From Bordetella parapertussis (GTDB taxonomy: Bacteria > Pseudomonadota > Gammaproteobacteria > Burkholderiales > Burkholderiaceae_B), in NCBI GenBank assembly GCA_945869355.1, contig CAMBPA010000129.1:1-5130 (forward strand): a DNA stretch of 5,130 nucleotides. Reading direction: 5' to 3'. Below the pieces are notes generated by a model, which was given only the letters and a program-made list of their open reading frames with translations, was not told the DNA's origin and ran no database searches. A program made the position numbers and the translations under genes. Of this stretch, positions 1-5,130 are shown one piece after another (the stretch's first letter is position 1; each line of letters opens with the position of its first letter).

Positions 1-549
1 ACCGGATCGCGGACAGGCTCGGTACGCATTCACGGCACCGAAGCAATCGACATGCCCACCTTCAAGATCGCGCATCTAGGCATTGGTTACTGCCCCGAAG
101 AACGCGGCATCTTTGCCAGCCTCTCGTGCGAAGAGAACTTACTGCTGCCACCGCCGGTCGGCGCTTTGGGTGGCGGGATGTCGCTGTCCGAAATCTACGA
201 GATGTTCCCTAACCTGCTCGAACGGCGCCACTCGCCAGGCACACGCCTGTCGGGTGGTGAACAGCAGATGCTCGCGGTGGCACGCATTCTGCGCACTGGT
301 GCCAACCTACTGTTATTAGACGAGATTTCAGAGGGCCTGGCCCCAGTCATCGTTCAAGCCTTAAGTCGCATGATTAAGACGCTAAAATCTAAGGGTTACA
401 CCATTATTATGGTTGAGCAGAATTTCCGATTTGCCGCCCCGCTGGCTGACCGGTTTTATGTAATGGAGCATGGCCAGATCGTCGAACACTTCGCGGCCTC
501 CGAGCTCAAGGAAAAGCAGTCCGTCCTCAACGAATTGCTTGGAGTTTAA
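1..549 (+). CDS. livF: LivF-type ABC transporter ATP-binding protein, partial (N-terminus outside window)
   Basis: This is the cytoplasmic ATPase subunit of a branched-chain-amino-acid-type (HAAT) importer; it hydrolyses ATP to drive uptake through a LivH/LivM channel. The frame is open from base 1, giving 182 visible residues before the TAA at 547-549. LivF proteins are usually about 235-250 residues, so roughly 55-60 residues with the Walker A region lie upstream. The first in-frame ATG (52) falls inside the conserved domain and is not the start. Visible in order: the LivF hallmark GIGYCPEERGIF (nt 79-114), the ABC signature LSGGEQQ (nt 247-267), Walker B plus D-loop LLLLDEISEGLAP (nt 307-345), and MVEQN (nt 409-423). 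In the last, Gln sits where most ABC ATPases have the switch histidine, as is normal for LivF. Walker B reads DEI rather than the commoner DEP, a variant I recall in proteobacterial LivF. A livG is expected upstream. The substrate is unknown. Confidence 0.95.
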   Translation, partial: TGSRTGSVRIHGTEAIDMPTFKIAHLGIGYCPEERGIFASLSCEENLLLPPPVGALGGGMSLSEIYEMFPNLLERRHSPGTRLSGGEQQMLAVARILRTGANLLLLDEISEGLAPVIVQALSRMIKTLKSKGYTIIMVEQNFRFAAPLADRFYVMEHGQIVEHFAASELKEKQSVLNELLGV

Positions 550-586
550 TTACTATTTTTGTAACAACTTTCTGGAGCTATTCCCT

Positions 587-1798
587 ATGAAACTTCGTAC
601 CCTCAGCGCTTCAATGATACTGGCTAGCGCCGGTCTCTTGGCACAACCTGCTTTCGCTAACGTTTCTGACAACGTGATCCGTATCGGCTTTATCACTGAC
701 ATGGCCAGCGTTTACTCCGACATCGACGGCGCCGGTGGCGTCGAAGCCGCTCGTATGGCGATTGCCGACGCAGGCGGTGCAATCAACGGTATGAAAATCG
801 AACTAGTTTTCGCCGATCACCAAAACAAGGCTGACGTAGCCGCAGCGCGCGCACGCGAGTGGTTTGATCAGCAAAAAATCGATATGCTCATTGGGGGCAC
901 GAACTCAGGCGTGAACCTCGCGTTGGCGGGTATCGCTGCAGAGCGCAAAAAACCTTTCTTTGCCATTGGCGCAGCCGCGTCAGACCTCACGGGCGCGCAG
1001 TGCACCCCTTACACCGTACATTGGGCCTATGACACCGTTGCGCTAGCACGCGGCACAGGCGCAGCCGTGGTGAAAGCTGGCGGCAAAACTTGGTACTTCC
1101 TGACCGCTGACTACGCCTTTGGCCATGCGCTTGAGCGCGATACCGCCAACGTCGTTCGTGCGGCCGGTGGCCAAGTGGTCGGTCAAGTCCGCGCACCGCT
1201 TAACTCGTCAGACTTCTCGTCTTTCTTGTTGCAAGCACAAAGCTCTAAAGCACAGATTCTGGGCTTAGCAAACGCTGGTGGCGACACAATCAACTCGATC
1301 AAAGCTGCAAACGAATTCGGTATTGGCAAGACCATGAAAATGGCCGGCCTGCTGATTTTTATTAACGACATTCACTCACTTGGTCTGAACGTCACGCAAG
1401 GTATGCAGTTTACCGACGGCTGGTACTGGGATCAGAACGAAGAGACCCGCGCATGGTCGAAACGATTCGAAGCACGCGTCAAGCGCAAGCCTTCGATGAT
1501 TCAGGCAGGTGACTACTCCGCTGTGTCGTTCTACCTGAACGCCGTCAAGGCAACGGGTAGTGATGATGGCGATACCGTCATGAAGTGGATGAAGTCCAAC
1601 AAAGTCAACGACATGTTCGCTAAGAACGGCTATGTCCGTGAAGACGGCCGTATGGTCCACGACATGTTCTTGATGGAAGTCAAAAAGCCAAGCGAATCGA
1701 AATATCCTTGGGACTACTACAAGCAAATCGCCGTATTGCCAGGTGAAGAAGTATTCACCAAGCTCTCTGAGTCGACCTGCAAGCTGGTCAAGAAGTAA
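587..1798 (+). CDS. Periplasmic substrate-binding protein of a Liv/HAAT-type ABC transporter (Peripla_BP_6 family)
   Basis: This is the secreted ligand receptor of the importer. The 403-residue precursor has a clear Sec signal peptide: MKLR, a hydrophobic stretch, and AFA at residues 22-24, predicting cleavage before Asn25. The mature protein opens with IRIGFITDMASVYSDIDG, the typical first beta strand of class I periplasmic binding proteins. ADHQNKADVAAA (76-87), GGTNSGVNLAL (103-113) and FLTADYAFGHALERD (171-185) are further family blocks. The start at 587 is chosen over an in-frame ATG at 470 because the latter overlaps livF by 80 bases and adds 39 polar, non-conserved residues before the signal peptide. 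GGAG at 574-577, nine bases upstream of the ATG, is a good ribosome binding site. It follows livF by 37 AT-rich bases and precedes livH by 77. The two mature cysteines (139 and 398) could form a disulfide. The fold is certain; the ligand is not. Similar Burkholderiales proteins are annotated Liv-like but may bind amides, aromatic acids or other small solutes. Confidence 0.93.
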   Translation: MKLRTLSASMILASAGLLAQPAFANVSDNVIRIGFITDMASVYSDIDGAGGVEAARMAIADAGGAINGMKIELVFADHQNKADVAAARAREWFDQQKIDMLIGGTNSGVNLALAGIAAERKKPFFAIGAAASDLTGAQCTPYTVHWAYDTVALARGTGAAVVKAGGKTWYFLTADYAFGHALERDTANVVRAAGGQVVGQVRAPLNSSDFSSFLLQAQSSKAQILGLANAGGDTINSIKAANEFGIGKTMKMAGLLIFINDIHSLGLNVTQGMQFTDGWYWDQNEETRAWSKRFEARVKRKPSMIQAGDYSAVSFYLNAVKATGSDDGDTVMKWMKSNKVNDMFAKNGYVREDGRMVHDMFLMEVKKPSESKYPWDYYKQIAVLPGEEVFTKLSESTCKLVKK

Positions 1799-1799
1799 T

Positions 1800-1845
1800 C
1801 AGAACACCGCCTTCGTGCACCCTGCGTGTGCGGAGGCGCGTTCTG
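1800..1845 (+). promoter_or_regulatory. Intercistronic RNA stem-loop between the binding-protein gene and livH
   Basis: Starting two bases after the stop codon of the binding-protein gene, the transcript can fold into a long two-part hairpin. The outer stem is 1800-1805 with 1840-1845 (6 bp). A small internal loop follows (1806-1807 opposite 1839). The inner stem is 1808-1820 with 1826-1838 (13 continuous pairs, three of them G-U), closed by a 5-base loop, 1821-1825. The G-U pairs form only in + strand RNA. No T-run follows, so it is not a standard intrinsic terminator. Structures at this place in binding-protein operons are known to protect the upstream message from 3' exonucleases or to reduce expression of the permease genes (the malE-malF intergenic region is an example). 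That role is inferred here. No folding energy was computed. Confidence 0.7.
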
Positions 1846-1875
1846 CTCATGCAGTCGATTCGAAGCAGATAGAAC

Positions 1876-2763
1876 ATGATCATGATATTCGGTATCCCGT
1901 TGCAGGCGTTTTTAGGTCAACTGTTGCTTGGCCTAGTCAACGGCTCTTTCTATGCCATTTTGTCGCTAGGGTTAGCGGTCATTTTTGGCTTACTTAACGT
2001 CATCAACTTTGCGCACGGTGCGCTGTATATGTTGGGTGCGTTTCTCGCCTGGATGGGGCTGTCCTACTTTGGCATCAACTACTGGTTGATGTTGCTTTTG
2101 GCACCGATCATCGTCGGGCTCTTTGGCATCCTCATAGAAAAATTCCTGCTCAAGCATCTCTACAAGCTTGACCACTTATATGGTTTGTTACTCACCTTCG
2201 GCATCACTCTGCTGATCGAAGGTCTGTTTCGCAGTTTCTACGGCGTGTCAGGGCAACCCTACACCACCCCAGAAGCATTACGGGGCGCAACGAATCTGGG
2301 CTTCATGATGTTGCCTAACTACCGCGCCTGGGTGGTAGTAGCCTCAGTTGTTGTGTGCCTGATCACGTGGTTCATTATTGAGCGTACCCGCTTAGGGGCA
2401 TTGCTGCGGGCCGGCACCGAGAACCCCCGACTGGTCGAAGCCTTTGGCGTGAACGTGCCTTTGATGATCACGCTCACTTACGGCTTCGGTGTGGCCTTAG
2501 CTGGTTTCGCGGGCGTGCTTGCCGCCCCCATCCTGCAGGTCTCTCCGTTGATGGGATCCAACTTGATTATCGTGGTGTTCGCTGTGGTGGTGATTGGGGG
2601 TATGGGATCAATTTTGGGGGCGATCGTCACCGGACTGGGTCTAGGCATCATCGAAGGCTTAACCAAAGTGTTTTGGCCGGAGGCCTCGAGCACGGTGGTG
2701 TTTATCATCATGGCTATTGTCTTACTCATCCGCCCTGCCGGACTATTCGGAAAAGAAAAATGA
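1876..2763 (+). CDS. livH: LivH-type inner-membrane permease of the HAAT ABC transporter
   Basis: One of the two channel-forming subunits of the importer (BPD_transp_2 family), 295 residues, the usual LivH length. It is strongly hydrophobic, with about eight membrane segments, roughly at residues 10-36, 45-62, 68-88, 103-120, 150-168, 196-221, 228-256 and 272-287. Family motifs are clear: GLLNVINFAHGALYMLGAF (38-56), the cytoplasmic EAA-like loop TRLGALLRAGTENPRLVEAFG (171-191) that contacts the ATPase, VIGGMGSILGA (239-249), and the C-terminal IRPAGLFGK. An in-frame TAG at 1870-1872 rules out a longer protein, so the start is ATG 1876 or the in-frame ATG at 1882. No strong Shine-Dalgarno precedes either, only weak purine stretches such as GAAG at 1862-1865. 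The gene follows the 1800-1845 hairpin, and its last codon and stop overlap the start of livM. It should pair with LivM to form the pathway used by the upstream ATPase and binding protein. Confidence 0.95.
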   Translation: MIMIFGIPLQAFLGQLLLGLVNGSFYAILSLGLAVIFGLLNVINFAHGALYMLGAFLAWMGLSYFGINYWLMLLLAPIIVGLFGILIEKFLLKHLYKLDHLYGLLLTFGITLLIEGLFRSFYGVSGQPYTTPEALRGATNLGFMMLPNYRAWVVVASVVVCLITWFIIERTRLGALLRAGTENPRLVEAFGVNVPLMITLTYGFGVALAGFAGVLAAPILQVSPLMGSNLIIVVFAVVVIGGMGSILGAIVTGLGLGIIEGLTKVFWPEASSTVVFIIMAIVLLIRPAGLFGKEK

Positions 2764-3743
2764 ATCGTCAAGCGCTCGGCTATATCGTCTTTCTGTTGTT
2801 CCTGGCGGCAGTCCCACTGATGGGAATCTATCCCATCTTCGCCATGAAGATCATGTGCTACGCGCTCTTTGCGTGTGCCTTTAACTTACTCTTGGGTTTT
2901 ACCGGCTTGCTGTCATTTGGACACGCTGCGTTTTTAGGAAGTGCCGCCTACGCTTCCGGACACGCCATGAAACTGTGGGGCTTTTCTCCAGAACTTGGCA
3001 TCGCGTACGGCGTGCTTGTCGCAGGGGCATTAGGTTTGGCCATGGGCGCACTGGCGATTCGTCGCAGCGGCATTTACTTTGCAATGATCACCCTTGCCCT
3101 GTCGCAGATGGTGTACTTCTTTTTCTTGCAGGCAAAATTCACCGGCGGTGAAGATGGGCTGCAGGGCGTACCACGCGGAACCCTGTTCGGGCTGATCGAT
3201 CTAAAAAGCGATTTGAACCTGTACTACGTCGTGATGGGTATTTTTGTGCTGGCTTATTTCATCATCTGGCGTACCGTGCACTCGCCCTTCGGTCAGGTAT
3301 TGAAGGCCATCCGTGAAAACGAACCTCGTGCAATCTCACTGGGCTACGACGTCGATCGTTTCAAGTTGCTCGCCTTTGTGCTGTCCGCGATGTTGGCCGG
3401 CTTGGCGGGTTCGACCAAGATGTTGATCTTTGTCTCGGCCACGCTGTCAGACGCCACCTGGCAGATGTCAGGCCTGGTGATTCTAATGACCCTCATTGGT
3501 GGGTTGGGCACGCTCGTCGGCCCCGTGATTGGCGCCTTCATTGTTGTCTTGCTTGAGAACAAAGTGGGCGACTTCGGTGCTGCGCTCACCAAATGGACGG
3601 GCGTTGAGTGGTTCCAACGCCTAGGCGAATCCGTCACCATCGTCATCGGCTTGATCTTCGTGATCTGCGTACTGGCCTTCAGACGCGGTTTGGTCGGCGA
3701 GCTTAGTGCCTGGTGGGAAAAACGACAAACCGCCCGTCAGTAA
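2760..3743 (+). CDS. livM: LivM-type inner-membrane permease of the HAAT ABC transporter
   Basis: The second permease subunit (BPD_transp_2 family), 327 residues. The ATG at 2760 overlaps the livH TGA as ATGA, typical of translational coupling, and a purine-rich GGAAAAG stretch just upstream can serve as ribosome binding site. An in-frame ATG at 2673 would lie inside livH and add 29 residues with no similarity to the family, so it is rejected. Motifs: AFNLLLGFTGLLSFGHAAFLG (40-60), RRSGIYFAMITLALSQM (101-117), FTGGEDGLQGVPR (127-139), the EAA-type ATPase-contact loop SPFGQVLKAIRENEPRAISLG (175-195), and MTLIGGLGTLVGPVIGAF (243-260). About nine membrane segments are visible, ending near residue 307, followed by a short charged cytoplasmic tail. 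It is the last gene of the Liv-type set here; no livG or livF copy follows before the next gene, so those functions are placed upstream. Confidence 0.95.
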   Translation: MNRQALGYIVFLLFLAAVPLMGIYPIFAMKIMCYALFACAFNLLLGFTGLLSFGHAAFLGSAAYASGHAMKLWGFSPELGIAYGVLVAGALGLAMGALAIRRSGIYFAMITLALSQMVYFFFLQAKFTGGEDGLQGVPRGTLFGLIDLKSDLNLYYVVMGIFVLAYFIIWRTVHSPFGQVLKAIRENEPRAISLGYDVDRFKLLAFVLSAMLAGLAGSTKMLIFVSATLSDATWQMSGLVILMTLIGGLGTLVGPVIGAFIVVLLENKVGDFGAALTKWTGVEWFQRLGESVTIVIGLIFVICVLAFRRGLVGELSAWWEKRQTARQ

Positions 3744-3804
3744 GTGATGACTGTCATAAAAGCTTCACACAACGGTCACCTCACTTAAATTAATGGACCC
3801 TAGT
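3744..3804 (+). promoter_or_regulatory. Intergenic region after livM with a weak candidate promoter for the family 5 binding protein
   Basis: This 61-base non-coding stretch is more AT-rich than the genes around it. A possible sigma-70 promoter is TTCACA at 3764-3769 (five of six matches to the -35 consensus), a 16-base spacer, then TAAATT at 3786-3791 (four of six to the -10 consensus). That would start transcription around 3797-3800 and include the downstream hairpin in the 5' leader. TAGTAT at 3801-3806 is an alternative -10 but has no good -35. No GC-rich stem with a T-run is seen after livM, so read-through from the Liv operon cannot be excluded. The call rests only on hexamer matching. 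Confidence 0.3.
3747..3757. repeat. Short palindrome ATGACTGTCAT, possible operator
   Basis: Five-base arms ATGAC and GTCAT around a single central T, three bases after the livM stop codon and just upstream of the candidate -35 at 3764. A one-base centre is too tight for an RNA hairpin but suits a small dimeric regulator's half-sites. A dyad this short can occur by chance, so the regulatory reading is only a suggestion. Confidence 0.2.
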
Positions 3805-3835
3805 ATTGATTTCAGGATTTTCAACTGGAATCAAT
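3805..3835 (+). promoter_or_regulatory. Start-adjacent inverted repeat that can sequester the Shine-Dalgarno of the family 5 binding-protein gene
   Basis: ATTGATTTCAG (3805-3815) pairs with CTGGAATCAAT (3825-3835) over 11 continuous positions, ten Watson-Crick and one U-G (3812 with 3828), around a 9-base loop (3816-3824). The 3' arm ends one base before the ATG at 3837 and holds the only plausible Shine-Dalgarno, GGAA at 3827-3830. In RNA the folded form should hide the ribosome binding site, suggesting translational control; as DNA the TTGATT...AATCAA dyad could be an operator. There is no T-run, so it is not a terminator. The pairing is direct observation; the function is inference. Confidence 0.6.
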
Positions 3836-3836
3836 C

Positions 3837-5130
3837 ATGCCTGTACGCTTTCCGAATATTTTTAACGCTGTCGCCTTAGCCTTTGCTTGCGCGATTAGCT
3901 ACACGCCATGGGCGACTGCTCAATCAACAGATTCACGGCCCGTTATTCGGGTGGCCGTTCAACAAATCGCTAATAGTGGTGCACTAGACCCTCTGCGCGA
4001 GCAAAGCAATGTTGGCACGCGCGTGCTACCAATGATCTATGCGGGCTTAATCGAACTGGATACCGTTGGCGATTTAAGTGCTCGCCCTGCTCTTGCTGAG
4101 TCCTGGAAACGCATCGACGATCGCACGCTCGAGTTTAAATTACGTCCGGGCGTGAAGTTCCATAACGGTGACACCGTCACTGTTGAGGATATCGCTTTTA
4201 GTTTTGGTGCACAGCGGATGTTTGGTGCTAGCCAACCGTCAATGGGCCCGGCAACTAAGTCTGCTGGCGCAGCCCCGAAACCGACAGGCGACACAAGCTT
4301 TGCCTCGGGCCCTACTCCTCCGGCCGAGGTGGTTGCGGTGGCTCGCAATATTTGGCCTTCTCTGGTTGGGGTTGAGATCATTGACGACAAAACCATTCGG
4401 TTAGTGAATGCCCTACCCGATGTTACGTTAGAGGGGCGTTTGGCGCGTTTAGGCTCTGAAATCATCTCTAAGAAAGCCTATCTGGCTGCTAAAGACTGGA
4501 ACGCCTGGGCGCAAAACCCAATCAGCGCTGGCCCCTTTAAAGTGAAGGAACTCAAGCAAGATCAGTACTTGGTACTCGTTGCGCACGATGACTATTTTGG
4601 CGGCAAACCGAACATAAAAGAAATTCGCTACACCGTTGTACCGGAGGTATCGTCAAGGATCAACGGCCTAATCACGGGACAATATGATTTCGTCACGGAC
4701 ATTCCGCCAGATCAGTTCAAGATCATTCAAAACAACCCTAAATTTGAAGTAACGGGTGGCCCTGTAATGAACCACCGACTGGTTGTCTTCGACAAAACGC
4801 ATCCTGTGCTTGCCAACCCAAAAATCCGTCAGGCGATGACGCATGCCATTGATCGCAAAGCGATTATCGATGCACTTTGGGGTGGTAGGACTTCGATTCC
4901 CGCCGGACTGCAGTGGGAATTCTATGCAGACATGTTCATCAGCGACTGGTCCGTACCAAAGTATGACGTTGCGCTCGCAAAAAAACTCTTAAAAGAGGCT
5001 GGCTATAAGGGCGAGACCATTCACTTTCGGACGATGAACAACTACTACACCAACCAGACGCAAACCGACCAAATCATGCTTGAAATGTGGCGAGCGGTAG
5101 GTCTAAACGTCCAAATGCAAATGACAGAGA
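3837..5130 (+). CDS. Family 5 extracellular solute-binding protein (SBP_bac_5, peptide/opine/nickel ABC class), partial (C-terminus outside window)
   Basis: This is a periplasmic receptor for a Dpp/Opp-like ABC importer. The frame stays open from ATG 3837 to the window end, giving 431 residues of a family usually about 500-600 long. A signal peptide is visible: MPVRF, a hydrophobic core, and ATA at residues 26-28, predicting cleavage before Gln29. Family 5 features follow in order: PMIYAGLIELD (65-75), LAESWKRIDDRTLEFKLRPGVKFHNGD (86-112, the Pfam SBP_bac_5 core), TVEDIAFSF (115-123), AGPFKVKEL (231-239), DDYFGGKPNIKEIRY (251-265), NPKIRQAMTHAIDRKAII (327-344) and AKKLLKEAGYKG (381-392). Residues 131-163 form a Pro/Ala/Gly/Ser-rich stretch that looks like an insertion. 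The start has GGAA seven bases or so upstream, buried in the hairpin at 3805-3835. It belongs to a different transporter class from the Liv genes before it. Ligand unknown; dipeptides, opines, glutathione or other solutes are all possible. Confidence 0.93.
   Translation, partial: MPVRFPNIFNAVALAFACAISYTPWATAQSTDSRPVIRVAVQQIANSGALDPLREQSNVGTRVLPMIYAGLIELDTVGDLSARPALAESWKRIDDRTLEFKLRPGVKFHNGDTVTVEDIAFSFGAQRMFGASQPSMGPATKSAGAAPKPTGDTSFASGPTPPAEVVAVARNIWPSLVGVEIIDDKTIRLVNALPDVTLEGRLARLGSEIISKKAYLAAKDWNAWAQNPISAGPFKVKELKQDQYLVLVAHDDYFGGKPNIKEIRYTVVPEVSSRINGLITGQYDFVTDIPPDQFKIIQNNPKFEVTGGPVMNHRLVVFDKTHPVLANPKIRQAMTHAIDRKAIIDALWGGRTSIPAGLQWEFYADMFISDWSVPKYDVALAKKLLKEAGYKGETIHFRTMNNYYTNQTQTDQIMLEMWRAVGLNVQMQMTE

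Noticed and set aside
52..54. ATG 52 as the start of livF
   Set aside because: The frame is open from base 1 and the missing upstream part must hold Walker A; this Met is internal.
83..319. Alternative-frame + strand open frame inside livF
   Set aside because: It is entirely within livF, and its Cys/Arg/Ser-rich composition is typical of an out-of-frame translation.
470..586. Longer start (ATG 470) for the binding-protein gene
   Set aside because: It would overlap livF by 80 bases and put 39 polar residues before a clear signal peptide; ATG 587 has a good ribosome site.
550..586. Separate promoter for the binding-protein gene in the AT-rich livF gap
   Set aside because: No -35/-10 pair with acceptable spacing could be found; AT-richness alone is not enough.
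1376..1726. Open frame of 116 codons on the minus strand
   Set aside because: It lies antisense inside the binding-protein gene with no recognisable domain or ribosome site.
1843..1854. Small hairpin CTGC-TCAT-GCAG before livH
   Set aside because: Only four base pairs, and it competes with the outer stem of the larger 1800-1845 hairpin.
1800..1860. Intrinsic terminator after the binding-protein gene
   Set aside because: The hairpin is strong, but the sequence after it is mixed with no T-run, and livH directly follows as part of the same system.
2673..2759. ATG 2673 as the start of livM
   Set aside because: It lies deep in livH and adds non-family residues; ATG 2760 gives the standard ATGA overlap and usual LivM length.
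4037..4465. Open frame of 142 codons on the minus strand
   Set aside because: It is antisense to the family 5 gene, low in recognisable motifs, and explained by codon bias of the sense gene.
1..5130. Defence system, mobile element, CRISPR array or RNA gene
   Set aside because: All coding space is explained by transporter genes, and no direct repeats, transposase, integrase, tRNA or rRNA sequence is visible.

Overview
The window is an ordinary bacterial transporter region, apparently all on the + strand. Two nutrient-uptake ABC systems of different classes lie in tandem. Positions 1-3743 carry the 3' part of a branched-chain-amino-acid-type (HAAT/Liv) importer operon: a LivF-type ATPase (cut by the window start), its periplasmic binding protein, then LivH-type and LivM-type permeases. 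After a 93-base gap, positions 3837-5130 carry the start of a family 5 (peptide/opine/nickel class, SBP_bac_5) periplasmic binding protein, cut by the window end.

The signal peptides, moderate GC content and style of the proteins suggest a Gram-negative proteobacterium. From memory of similar proteins, a betaproteobacterium of the Burkholderiales (Alcaligenaceae-like) fits best; this is inference and no search was possible. The binding protein at 587 resembles a Burkholderiales group whose members are labelled Liv-like but whose ligands are mostly unknown, so leucine/isoleucine/valine should not be assumed.

How the parts would work together: the binding protein captures a solute in the periplasm and hands it to the LivH-LivM channel. 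LivF, with a LivG partner presumably encoded just upstream, powers import. livH and livM overlap by an ATGA and are clearly co-transcribed. The family 5 protein would need its own DppBC/DF-like permeases and ATPases, expected beyond position 5130.

The least ordinary features are two non-coding inverted repeats. One is a long two-part RNA hairpin (1800-1845) between the binding-protein gene and livH. The other is an 11-bp hairpin (3805-3835) that ends one base before the ATG of the family 5 gene and contains its Shine-Dalgarno. I see no phage, transposon, CRISPR, tRNA or rRNA, and no convincing evidence of a novel multi-gene system.
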